Positions 1 to 10,758 of a stretch of DNA of 64,000 nt are shown piece after piece (positions within the stretch are counted from its first letter, which is position 1; every line of letters begins with the position of its first letter). The DNA lies in contig JAULSN010000001.1 in the NCBI GenBank assembly GCA_033439765.1, positions 8,618,001-8,682,000 on the forward strand. Direction: 5' to 3'. A model generated the notes under the pieces. It made no database searches, was not told the origin of the DNA, and worked only from the letters and a program-made list of their open reading frames with translations. Source of the DNA: Lasiosphaeria ovina. Lineage: Eukaryota; Ascomycota; Sordariomycetes; Sordariales; Lasiosphaeriaceae. The position numbers and the translations under genes are program-made.

Positions 1-292
1 CATGGGCGAGATCTGGGCCGCCGCGCCGCGCATCCTCGGCCGGCCCTTCCCCGCCGACCTCGCGGGCCCCGACAAGATCCTCAAGAGTACCGAGCGCAAC
101 GTCGGCAGCAAGCCGAGCATGCTGCTCGACTGGGAGGCCGCCCGCTCGCTCGAGCTCGAGGTCATACTGGGCAACCCCGTCAGGATCGCCCGCGGCAAGG
201 GCGTCGACCTGCCGCGCATGCAGACCCTGTACGCGCTGCTGCGCAGCGCCCAGCGCGTGCGCGAGGAGCGCGCGAGGGAGAATAAGTTGTGA
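1..292 (+). CDS. 2-dehydropantoate 2-reductase, C-terminal fragment (gene runs off the left edge)
   Basis: The open frame enters from the left edge and stops at TGA 290-292; the ATG at base 2 is internal to the family's C-terminal domain, so the true start lies outside the window. The visible 96 residues match the ApbA/PanE C-terminal domain: a KPSMLLDWEA stretch, then LELEVILGNPVRIAR and a 'GVDLPRMQTLYALLRS' ending, the helices that close over ketopantoate. The enzyme reduces 2-dehydropantoate to pantoate with NADPH in pantothenate (vitamin B5) and CoA synthesis. Fungi have several PanE-like paralogues, so whether this is the biosynthetic enzyme or a paralogue cannot be decided from the tail. 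The family call is firm, the exact role inferred. Confidence 0.85.
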   Translation, partial: MGEIWAAAPRILGRPFPADLAGPDKILKSTERNVGSKPSMLLDWEAARSLELEVILGNPVRIARGKGVDLPRMQTLYALLRSAQRVREERARENKL

Positions 293-1422
293 GAAGGTGA
301 CATTTTTATCCTCTTGCGTACATAGTCGGCCGGCAGTATATAAATAACGAACATGTCATATCCGAAACGCTGTATCAAGTCACGGCTGTGAGGTTCCCGC
401 TAGGACTTCCGAAACCCTCACAGACCAAGACAGACTGAGGGTGCAGGTCGCACAGACCATGACGAGTAAAAATTAGAATCGTTGTTCTTATTCAGCTGAA
501 CGGAGCCACCGTAGGCGAGCTTGCGAGCCGGAGGTGGCGTAGAGAGGCTGTCTCTTCTCTTTTACCGCGAGGGTGCCGAATGTTTCTCGAATGGGGATTG
601 GTCAGTTTACGTCCGTGTCAAAATGGGAGGTGGGAATTGGTCAATCGGATAAACCTCGGACTCCTTAAGCCGCGGAATACCGAGCGCAGCGGGCAGCCCG
701 CCGCAGGCGCCCCCGGAGGGCCGCCGGTTCAGCGACCCCTTCCTGACTTGCCAGGTAGCTTATTTTATAATATCTCGTCTTCTCAAGGAGCCTATGTTCA
801 AGGAGGGACTTCCACAGTTAGATTTATCACAAAAGTGAAATGGCTTACACCCACCACCACGCACACACTAAAAGTAAACACTGGTATTTGCCAATCGTTG
901 TTCTTGATATTGGGTGTCTATGCATTTAATAGATTTCTACGCGCTTCTGAACTCACGAATACTAGAATATTGAGCCTCTACCTTGAAATCGACGGCCATC
1001 GTTCTTCATCAAAGTCATTATCAATAGACACCTACATAGTCGGGAAAATCACAAAGCAGAGATAGAAAAAGGGGTAAAAGTACCGACCGAGGTAGTTAGT
1101 TGAAACGAGTGTGATGTATTTTATTTTACTTACTGAAGCGCCTTACCTTTCTGAAACCAGAGACCGTAAAGCACAATCGAAATGCTCAGACCTGAGTGAG
1201 ACGAGGGGAAGTAAACCAGAAAGAGGAAAGGAAAGAGAGAAAGGAAACAGCGGAAGCCAACGCAGCAGCTTGGCAAAGCGAAGAGAGGAGGTGAGAAAAG
1301 GGGGGCGCAGGCCAGGTGCGGTGCTCTTACCTTGGGAATACTTACCTTGGGAAAGGGGGTTGATGGTACGTAGCACTCTTACCTGTCCTTTGACTTACCT
1401 TTTGCTCGGAGGCTCTAAATAG
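293..1422. other. Intergenic, no supported gene; stem-loop and GC-rich patch
   Basis: This 1.13 kb separates the panE-like gene from the orphan minus-strand gene. It holds an imperfect stem-loop at 505-538 (arms GCCACC and GGTGGC with an inner GGC/GCC pair), a sharply GC-rich patch at about 673-735 inside AT-rich sequence, a purine-rich stretch at about 1200-1300 and two direct copies of CTTACCTTGGGAA (1326-1338 and 1341-1353). An open frame at 580-1065 has no recognisable domain and spans the composition jump, so I do not call it. The mixed composition resembles a decayed mobile-element insertion, but no transposase or paired ends are visible. Confidence 0.5.
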
Positions 1423-2199
1423 TTAGTTATAGATGACCTCGATCGAGTCCGAGGCGTCGCCCCTGCGGACGGTGTAGACGACCTTGCGGACCTTGCCCTC
1501 CTGCGACAGCGTCAGCACGTTGCTGCTGTTCTTGGCCATGTTGTTGCTGAAGTTGATCTGCGACAGAAAGGCCAGCTTCTCGGCGACGTCCGCAGGGTTG
1601 AGCTGCCGGCCGGAAAATTTGACCTTATTGACGGCCAGCAACTCCATGGCTTTCTTGCGCAGGGTCTTGGCTTCGTACTCGTCTCTGCGGCGTCTCTGAG
1701 CTTTCAGAGACCAGTCTCGGCCCGTCTTCTTGTCCTTCCTCTTCCTTGAGCCCGTGGGGTTCCCTGAGCCCGTGGGGACTTGCACGCTGTCGATCTCCAT
1801 GGGCACGGGTGCGGGCACGGCGGCTCCGGCCACGTCCCGGGCAGCGGCTACGGCTGCGGTTCCAAACGAGTCAGAACCGAAGGGCTGTGCGCTGCTCTTG
1901 GCAGCCCCGAGGATGTTGAAGTTGTAGGGTTGCTTTGCTTCTGGAACGACAGGATCAACGTCCATGCGGTCATCCATAGTCATAGGGTCTGGGGTCCAGC
2001 CCTCATAGTCCATGGGGTCTCCGGCATCGTAGGATGAAGGGGTGGGTTTGGTCCGAGAAGCCTGGCTGCCAGCGTTGGACAATGATGAAAAGAAACTACT
2101 AGTCTGCTGCTGGGTTGCCGTATAGTCTCCGCTCGGCAAAATGTATTGAGGCTCCGGGACCTTCTTGGTTGTGGGCTTACGGGTAGTGTACGGAGCCAT
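1423..2199 (-). CDS. Orphan hypothetical protein, 258 aa, basic C-terminal half
   Basis: This is a single-exon frame from ATG (2199-2197) to TAA (1425-1423). I do not recognise the family. The N-terminal half is Ser/Thr/Pro/Asp-rich and looks disordered, with repeated MD/MDVDP-type acidic patches (about residues 60-90). Residues about 150-185 form a strongly basic run (SRKRKDKKTGRDW, then KAQRRRRDEYEAKTLRKKA) that fits a nuclear localisation signal. The last 70 residues are better ordered (NPADVAEKLAFLSQINFSNN, then a possible beta hairpin KVRKVVYTVRRGD). No signal peptide or membrane segment is seen. GC-rich codon choice and frame length support a real gene. Nuclear function is an inference; a lineage-restricted gene is likely. 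Confidence 0.6.
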   Translation of the reverse strand: MAPYTTRKPTTKKVPEPQYILPSGDYTATQQQTSSFFSSLSNAGSQASRTKPTPSSYDAGDPMDYEGWTPDPMTMDDRMDVDPVVPEAKQPYNFNILGAAKSSAQPFGSDSFGTAAVAAARDVAGAAVPAPVPMEIDSVQVPTGSGNPTGSRKRKDKKTGRDWSLKAQRRRRDEYEAKTLRKKAMELLAVNKVKFSGRQLNPADVAEKLAFLSQINFSNNMAKNSSNVLTLSQEGKVRKVVYTVRRGDASDSIEVIYN

Positions 2200-4663
2200 T
2201 GTCGGACAGTTGATTACTTACTTACCTGAATTCGCGGATATGTATGCAGTTGGAATCTGATGATAGAAACTCGACTTTACACAAACTCTGCGATTTTGTC
2301 CGACTGAATGGCTTCCGTTATCCGCAACCGTTGAAGACGAGAGAGGAAGAGAGAATTGCCATGAGACACAGACTGGACGTATCTAGTTATATTCATTTGA
2401 TGAGACAAAGAGGGTGGTACGAAATGTTGCGACTTTGGAGAGGTCCTTGTTTCTAAAAATGACACATTGTCTTGTTGTAGCAAAACGAAAACAATGCCGT
2501 AGGGGACAAAGGGCTTGTTTAAAGGGATTCGTACTCAGATGATCGGAGATGGGATTTCTTTGTGGACGTGTGCATACAAAGCATTGTTATCTTGTTATAT
2601 TTTGGTATGGTTAGTTAGCAATACCTGATGATTTGTTCGTCTGAAACGCAACCCGAATTCGTGCCACAACCGTGAAAGGCGTATGGCTCCCATTGTCATA
2701 CAAGCTTCGGTCATTGCCATCCTTTTAAAGCAGTGTAGTCCGAAATGCTAGTGGATCGGTATTACGAAGGAACAGGAACCAATTGATGTGTGAATATGCT
2801 GCTGTGAAATCGTTTGCTAAGCAACAACTGCCCCCTTGTCAAATTGAAGATCGGAGCTGCATTGGCAAGCCACAGTGACGTCACTGGCTATGACGTCAGG
2901 GAAGGTTCACTCTTAAAAAGGCAAGGGTTACGGAGTAGTCTGGAATAATGTCATGTTCCGTATGCGTGGGTGTTATTCGGAGACAGTGAAAAAGAGAGAA
3001 GCGGTCAAGTGATTTTGCAGCCTGGGCATTCAAGTTCGCCAACTCTCAACCGCTCCTTCCTGCCAAGTAGATGAAAGTGTAGGGTTTGGTCTAGACCTCT
3101 GTTGCACCAATTCCCAAGGAAGCGGCAACCCTCGGTTACATGTCTCTTACATTACTTACTAGCAGGTCACCCACCGACCTAGACAAGGAAGGCAAGCCCC
3201 TTGCTGATCTGAGTTCCCTCGGGATGGAATTCCTGTTAGTCTTAAATGGCATTCTTCTCTTTCCCCTACAACAGCCCAAAAAACCCGATGTGCAAGTGCG
3301 CTAGCTGCGGGGTGGTGATCGACAGCCCTCTTCCCCTTCCCTGCCTTTCCGTTTCTGCCGTCTCTGCCGCAGAATTAGCGGATTAGTGGTTCCGTTCACG
3401 AGAGAGAAGAATTGAAATACGGCAACGGCCATGAGTATTGACCCAAATTGTGCCTGTCAATTCATCACCATCACGCAAACTGAGGGATGATTGCGGGTTG
3501 CCTTTGGTAAGAGGAAGGTACTGTATGTACGAATACAATAAATTGAAGTGTACATACATCCTGGGCTACCGTGCCTGCTTAAGTGTCAAGTTTTTGCGAC
3601 CCAAAAAAGCTAAACAAAACCGTAAATAATAGCCCCCCCAAATACTACATTACACACTTGCATGGTACATTACTGGATTCCATACCTTACCAGAGGAGAA
3701 GCGCACCGCGTGGACTGGCGTTTCCGAAACTCATCGGCCGCACGAGTGGCGGGAAACCTACCTACCTGGCTATTCGTTCCTGAGGTTGTCCTTTTGTCAA
3801 CCCTATCTGCCTCTACCTTGGATACACCCTCGAAACACCTTCCTTGCGCCGTTGTCGCCCATCTGTTATATGCAAGGTAATTGCCAACTTACACAACTTA
3901 CTTATATGGTACATTCCTACACTCTGCAGTTTACCGGTATAATACCTGTACCACACCCGCAGAGGAACTTCTAGGTTCCGGAACACAGGCTCTCGTCGAT
4001 CTTGAGCGGCTGTGGCATGGATCGCCATTCACGCCCCCCTGTCGCTGCCAACTTTGCCATAGCCCTCTGAGTCTGACCGACAACGAGCTATCGACTTTTT
4101 GCTTCCCCATCTCCATCCCTCTCGGTTCGGCTTCTTGGGCTCCAAAAGTTGGCTTTCTACCCCGCTGTCCACCCCGCCCTCGGACAAGGACAAGGCAGGG
4201 GCATTCCCTTTGGTTGTGGGCACGAAGCACGCCGAGCTCTGCTCTGTTACCAGGTATGCACAGCACCCTGATGCCCTACTGCCCTGCTACCCCAGCTGCC
4301 ATAGGAACCTAACAGTCAGTCTGCCAGCCTTCAGCCCAGCCTTCGTCTCGCGATCCCCACGGCCGCTGGCTCCCATCGAGATCACAGCCTCTAATCGAGA
4401 TCGCTTCCTAACCACCCTCGTGTGCGAACAGGCCACTCAAGTTTAGTAGCCCCTCGCCCTCCAGTGTGCGCGCAAGGATTCGGTTACAAGGTTGGAGACG
4501 GGAACCTGAGATTGGTGGATCGGGCAGCCGGGCCAAGGAAGGGGAGATGCGATAGTCGACTTAGACGCAGAGGAACTAGCAGGCCGCAGGTTCGAAATCG
4601 GAATCGGAATCCCGGCTCAAGGTCTCGGGGCCGGCAGGGTCTCAGCTTAGAGCCGCCTTGGGA
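2200..4663. other. Intergenic, 2.5 kb; upstream region of the phytochrome gene
   Basis: I see no supported gene here. The stretch contains the CRE-type palindrome pair at 2875-2898, AT-rich DNA at 2450-2830 and 3430-3960, and from about 4020 a GC-richer leader leading to the phytochrome start. Short frames at 3881-4312, 4099-4446 and 4422-4808 lack domains and overlap one another, so they are most likely 5' leader sequence. An intron in the 5' untranslated region is possible but cannot be shown. Confidence 0.5.
2875..2898. promoter_or_regulatory. Two adjacent CRE-type palindromes (TGACGTCA)
   Basis: GTGACGTCAC lies at 2875-2884 and TGACGTCA at 2891-2898, so the two full 8-bp cAMP-response/ATF palindromes are centred about 15 bp apart. 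In fungi this octamer is the known target of bZIP factors of the ATF/CREB family (Atf1/AtfA). They sit 676 bp upstream of the minus-strand gene at 1423-2199 and about 1.77 kb upstream of the phytochrome start; which gene they serve, if any, is not shown by the sequence. Confidence 0.45.
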
Positions 4664-7600
4664 ATGCAGGCGATGGATTCGATTCGCGACGCGGCAGCAA
4701 CTGGAGACCAGGAGCAACCGCAAACCCGGGTCACCACCGGCCGACAGACGGATACGCTTGTGTCGAGAAGCGACTGGACCGACGAAACCTTTGACGCCTC
4801 GTCGGTAACCCCCACCACGGTACCCGATGCTAGCCATGGCAACTCTGCACATGCCGCTAGCAGTTCGGTGCCCGTCCGCTCCCCAAGTGTCTCGTCGACC
4901 TGGAGCACCCACTCGGAGCGTCACCCAACCCATGGCAATGGAAAGGACCCGGCCGACCGCGTCTTTCCCATCCGCTCTGTCGTCAGCGTCGACCTAGCGG
5001 GGAGGACCTCGAGCGAACAACAAGAAAACCGTAGGCGCCTGTCGCTCTCGGAAAGTGGGGGGAGCGCCTTTAGAATCAGCTTCAGTTCCAATCCGTCGCC
5101 GACGCCGGCATCGAGGCCAAATTTTGATAGCCTTGCCCGTCGCACTACGAGCCCACCAGCCGCTATCGGCTCAATAGCTGCCCCTTTCGTGAAAGCACGA
5201 CAGCGCCGCTTGAACACCATGTCCGGGTCCATGTCCAGCATCCAGGCCGATGCAGAAAGGCACGGAAGAGTGACGCCAATGTCCTTGAACCTCGACTCGT
5301 CTGGAGAGTCTGACCCGGACGAGGACCCGCACAGCCAGGTTGGAGGGAGCTCTAATGGTCGCAGATCTCCAGCCGACCTCTTCACCGAATCCTTCTATGC
5401 ACCGAGGTTCAAGCATGTGCTGACAGACGAGGGCCATGCTGTCATTACCGGAAGAGATGGAAAATTGCAGAGGTGTGAGGATGAGCCGATCCAGGCACCA
5501 GGTGCCGTCCAAGGCTTTGGCCTGATGCTGGCCCTCCGGGAAGACGAGGACGGCCATCTGCAGGTTCGATATGTCAGCGAGAACTCGAAAAGAATAATTG
5601 GATACAGCCCCCATGAGCTGTTCCGGCTGACCGACTTCCTAGAAATCCTAACGGACGAGCAGGCAGATAACCTCCTGGACCACATTGACTTCATTAGAGA
5701 TGAGGACGCCGACCCAGCCATAAATGGACCAGAAGTCTTCAGCCTGTCTGTACAGCTCCCGAAGAGGCCGCGATCTATAAAACTTTGGTGCGCCATCCAC
5801 ACAAACCCATCTCACCCTGACTTGGTAATATGCGAATTCGAGCTGGACGATGACCACGATTACCCCCTGCGTCCACCTGGCGAAGACACGCCCGACCTGC
5901 CCGAAGATACTCTGCAATCCAACCCCACCACGGAGGAGCTTACCGAAAGCACCGAGATATCGAGCAAGCCTCTGAGAGTGTTGCGTAGCGCCCGCAAGAG
6001 GCGAGGAGAAGCCGGTGCCATGCAGGTCTTCGACATCATGAGTCAAGTCCAGGAGCAGCTGGCGAATGCGCCAAACCTGGAGAAGTTCTTGAAAATACTA
6101 GTCGGTATCGTGAAGGAGCTCACCGGCTTCCATCGGGTCATGATATATCAGTTCGACTCATCATTTAATGGGAAGGTGGTCACTGAGCTTGTCGACCCAT
6201 CGCAAACCAGGGACCTCTACAAGGGGCTGCACTTTCCTGCCACAGACATCCCGAAACAGGCCCGTGACTTGTACAAACTCAACAAGGTGCGGCTGCTCTA
6301 CGATCGCGACCTGGAGAGCGCGAGACTGGTTTGTAGGTCTGTCGAGGATCTTGATGTTCCGCTAGATATGACACACTCATATCTCCGTGCCATGTCGCCC
6401 ATACATCTCAAGTACTTGGCCAACATGGCTGTGCGTTCGTCCATGTCAATTTCGATCAATGCCTTTGGCGATCTCTGGGGGCTAATAGCATGCCACTCCT
6501 ACGGCGCCAAGGGCATGCGCGTGTCTTTTCCCGTAAGGAAGATGTGCCGTCTGGTCGGCGATACCGTGTCAAGGAACATTGAGCGTCTTTCCTACGCTTC
6601 GCGCCTCCAGGCCCGGAAATTGATTAATACGGTACCAACGGACAAGAACCCTTCAGGCTATATCATAGCTTCTTCGGACGACTTGCTCAAGCTCTTTGAC
6701 GCCGACTTTGGCATGCTGTCAATCAGGGAGGAAACCAAGATTCTGGGCAAGATTGAACAGTCCCAAGAGGCGCTAGCCATGCTGGAGTATTTACGCCTCC
6801 GCAAGTTCACCTCCGTCGTCATGACCCAAGACATAAAGGTCGATTTCCCCGATTTGCGGTACCCGCCAGGGTTCGCCGTCATTGCGGGTCTACTTTACGT
6901 CCCCCTCAGCGTCGGCGGCAATGACTTCATCGTCTTCTTCCGCAAGGGGCAAGTTAGGGAGGTCAAATGGGCCGGAAATCCGTATGAAAAAGTTATTCGA
7001 GAAGGAACGTCTTCCTATCTCGAGCCCAGAAAGAGTTTCAGGGTCTGGTACGAGACTGTCTTGGGCAAGTGCCGTGACTGGTCTGAAGAGCAGATCGAGA
7101 CGGCAGCGGTGCTTTGCTTGGTCTATGGCAAGTTTATCGAGGTCTGGAGACAGAAAGAGGCGGCATTGCAGAGCAGTCAACTGACGCGCTTGCTGCTGGC
7201 AAACTCGGCACACGAGGTCCGAACGCCGCTCAACGCCATCATCAACTACCTCGAGATAGCGCTCGAGGGCTCGTTGGATCAGGAAACCAGAGATAATCTG
7301 GCCAGATCTCACTCCGCTTCCAAGTCCTTGATCTACGTCATCAATGACTTGCTGGATCTTACCAAGACCGAGGAAGGGCAGGAGCTGATCAAGGATGAGA
7401 TATTCGACTTCTCCGCGTGCATACGAGAGGCGACTGAACCATTCAAGAACGATGCGAGGCGGAAGGGCATTGCGTACGAGGTCATCGAGCGCCCGGGGTT
7501 GCCTCGGTTTGTCTGTGGTGATCAGAGACGTGTACGGCAGGCCGTGTCAAATGTCACAGCCAATGCCGTCCAGAACACCTCTCAGGGGTCGGTCCGAGTT

Positions 7601-9192
7601 GAGTTGTATGTGGCAGAGGTGCAAGATGGACGGGCTTGGGTTGAGATCGTTGTGCAAGATACCGGTCAGGGTATGAGCGACACCAAGTTGGATGCCCTTT
7701 TCAGAGACCTAGAGCAAGTTAGTACCGAGCTCGACGGCGAACCTTTGCTAGGCGGAGAGTCTCCCGAAGACAGGCCCAAGAAAGGAAGAGTACTCGGGTT
7801 AGGACTGGCGGTGGTGGCAAGAATTGTGCGCAACATGGACGGCCAGCTTCGTCTAAAGTCTGAGGAAGGGAAAGGCTCAAGGTTCGTCATTCAGCTGCCG
7901 TTCGACCTCCCACCAAACGGCTCGAACCTAGGCACCACGGACGAGATCGGGGCTGCGACGCCGATTGCTACGTCTAGCGCTGCCTCGGTCGCGACGGCAA
8001 AGCCCAATCGCCGCGATGGAGAGGTTACGCTGATTGACCGGCCCAAGCCTTCTTCACTAAACAGCAGCCGCGCTTTGAGTCCGCAAAAGAGCTTTGACGA
8101 GACCCGGAGTGTCTCCAGCCGACGCAGCGTCGGGAGCAAAGGCAGTGGCAGGAGCACGTTTAGCGACGCGGAGCGGTTGATTGACGCGATCCAGACACCT
8201 CTTGCCCTTGGTGAGCCAGATTCGGAAATTGTTGCCAGGCAAAGACACAGTGCCCATGGACCGTATTATAACCCGACCTCGACCGATGCGGGGCGAGGAG
8301 CACGTTCAAGTAGTCCGACCGGTCAGCCTAGTAGGCCAACAAAGCCTTCGCGCTCCGGATCGGCCCTGGGTCACGCAACTAGCAACCCACAGATATCACA
8401 GGCAGGAATCCAGTACATTACAGACTCCAAAGTGCCGATAAAGCCGGTGCGGATACCTGACGAATACCACGATCAACCGGAACATCCCCAAACAAGCGAC
8501 ACTTCGCGCGTTCTCTTCGAGATGCGGGACGAGAACAGCCAGCACAAGAGTGGCGCTGCTACAACCTCACACGGGCAGCCGGCGACGCCAGGAGATGCCA
8601 AGCCAGTGCCAGCTAAGCTACAAGTCTTGGTTGCAGAGGATGACCCCATCAACGTCAAGGTCTTGCGGAAGAGGCTGGAAAAGGCCGGGCATAAGGTTTC
8701 CCATGCATTGAACGGCGAAGACTGCGCGACCATGTACCGAGAGAAGGCCAGTCTTTTTGACGTAGTATTAATGGATATGCAGGTGCGTTGATCTGGCGGC
8801 GATGCTTATTGCGTGTTTTGAATCAGGCTAACATACGTTTGCAGATGCCGATTGTGGACGGCCTTATTAGCACCAAGATGATCAGGGCGTTTGAGCAATC
8901 CGATCGCCACCCTGGCTTGTCCCAACTAGCCTGCCCCCATGGCCGAATCCCCATCATCGCTGTCTCGGCCTCTCTCGTCGAGCAAGAGAAGAACACCTAT
9001 GTTGATGCTGGGTTTGACGGGTGGATTTTGAAGCCCATAGACTTCAAGCGACTGGAAAATCTCCTGCTGGGCATCATCAACGAGGACGTCAGAAACGAAT
9101 CCCTGTACGTGCCTGGCGAGTGGGAGCGAGGAGGCTGGTTCGGTTGGAGGAGGAGACAAGCGGACGACGCGTCTCAATCGGCTCAGGTTTGA
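4664..9192 (+). CDS. Fungal phytochrome, red-light-sensing hybrid histidine kinase (1488 aa, 2 exons)
   Basis: Exons 4664-8782 and 8845-9192; the 62-nt intron 8783-8844 has a GCTAAC branch site at 8826-8831 or so. ATG 4664 is chosen because the in-frame TTG six bases earlier is not a eukaryotic start. Order: disordered Ser-rich N-terminus (1-250), PAS (about 260-385) with Cys271 in RCEDEPIQAPGA, the fungal/bacterial biliverdin-attachment position, GAF (about 460-640) with Asp528 in DIP, PHY (about 650-810) with a PRKSF tongue motif (788-792), HisKA with His850 in NSAHEVRTPLN, HATPase with DTGQGMS and GLGLAVVARIV, a roughly 230-residue Ser/Pro-rich linker, and a receiver domain with phospho-acceptor Asp1371 in VVLMDMQMP and a conserved Lys in ILKPID. 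It is the FphA-type photoreceptor that signals through a phosphorelay to development and stress pathways. The intron falls eight bases after the phospho-acceptor Asp codon begins. Confidence 0.96.
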
Positions 9193-10758
9193 AGCACTCT
9201 TCGACGCCGCGATCCGATACCGCCACCTTGATGGTGCGTGGTTCGGTTAGTGGAATCACATACCTACCTTGGTAAATGTATTGCAATTGGGAGACGGACT
9301 TTGGTGGCATGAGGCCGGCTTCTTCTCAATTCCTCCTCATTATAAAACGCATTGCGTCATAGATTCTTAATCTTTACTCCTCGATACTCACGCTCAATTC
9401 GAAAACCTGTATTAGCTCTGCCACAACTAGCGTTGCTGGCCGATTTAGCAACTTTGTACCTTTTTGGTATATGGTGCCTTTGAGCGCATCGATATATTAC
9501 GAATGGATTTTAAGGGAAATGGGTTGTTGGTGGGGACTCTGGACGGTCGAAATACCTTAGACCTGCTTTACCGCGGTGTGAGTTGCCCTCACCTAAGGTA
9601 CCTATTCACAAACGACGGCGTCTGGTTTGGGTCTGGCTGAGTCTACTGTATTGTCCTTCTTTACTACAAAGGATGGGACCGGCGTTTTGACTTTGGCGGT
9701 TACGTGGCGGAGGATTTCTCTCTTTCTCTCGTTTCCTCTGCTTTCGGTTGACTGTGGTGGATCATGGGCAACCTCGGTGGTGCCAGGCCAGTGAAATATT
9801 CTAGGAGATTATTTGAAGCGAGGCTCTCTTGGTGCTTTGCTTGCCTAGAAGCCTTTCCTACCTTGATTAGTCTTTTAACTTGTCGGTTAACAGACAGTTA
9901 CGTAGAGAAGTGGTGGATGTTGTAGTCTCTGGGGAAGGCGACTACCTAGTAGTTGATGGAAAGTGTGTTTCGCGCGCTGGACTCTCGAGTTGATAACAAA
10001 GTTCCTATCTCTCCAGCCCTAGGTAATAGGATCAAAGAGAAAACATAGCAATTAATAATTTTTTAGTTAGAAAAAGAGTCTCTGTGGACTTTTTGTTGAA
10101 GAAGAATAACTTGCTTTTGGGCTCTTAGGGTTTAGTGAGTCTTTTCAAGTAGTTGTACGGAACATGGGGCCAAAAGTCTTTACACACTTGCTTGAACATG
10201 GCTTACGTAAAGACAGTGCCTGCGACCGAGGCGTCTTATTAATACTGTCTATCTAGCTCGCTAAAATAAAAAGGCGATAAAGAACACACCACTAGAACTT
10301 AGCGACAAGATCGCTAAAATATAGCAAGGGGCACCTAAAAGCTTTAGCAGCCAGCCGGTTTTTTAAACACTGTCCCCACGTAAGTGAAGCACGAGCAAGT
10401 GTGTAAAGGCTTTTGGCCCCATGTTCCGTAATGGGGTAACATTCAGGGGTAAAGCTTCAGCTGTAATTGGTTACGGCCGTGCTACCATACAACGATTACG
10501 AATACAGACTTACGTAACGCTACCCTGATTTGCTAACCCATCTTGGGTTTGATGGTGAATTCTAAATTGGCCACGTGCTTTCGCGTGAGCTTGCGACGCC
10601 AAAATCAATCGACTCTCGAGACAACGCGTCTCCGGTGCTTTGTCCCGTGTACCTACGTCATTAGCTTCAGAGGCCGAGATAAAGGAGGCGGCACATCGTC
10701 TTTTAGTGGAAACCTTGTCGCGCATCACAACTTGCATACATAAGCTTTTCTTGGCAGC
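9193..10758. other. Intergenic; holds a TA-flanked MITE-like element
   Basis: No coding frame with family support is seen between the phytochrome and DUF2461 genes. About 9200-10150 is AT-rich. The inverted-repeat element at 10158-10428 occupies the second half and ends 330 bp before the next start codon. Confidence 0.6.
10158..10428. mobile_element. MITE-like element A, 271 bp, long terminal inverted repeats, TA target duplication
   Basis: The left end starts CGGAACATGGGGCCAAAAG and the right end is its reverse complement. The arms stay alignable for about 64 bp with scattered mismatches, reaching an ACAGTG motif on both inner ends. A TA dinucleotide flanks each side (10156-10157 and 10429-10430), the duplication expected of Tc1/mariner/pogo transposition. 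The AT-rich core has no coding capacity, so it must depend on a transposase elsewhere. The family name is not known to me. Confidence 0.82.

Noticed and set aside
580..1065. 161-codon frame downstream of the panE-like gene
   Set aside because: No domain, crosses an abrupt composition change, no splice or start context to support it.
3881..4446. Overlapping plus-strand frames of 115-143 codons before the phytochrome gene
   Set aside because: They contradict one another, lack conserved motifs and sit where the phytochrome leader is expected.
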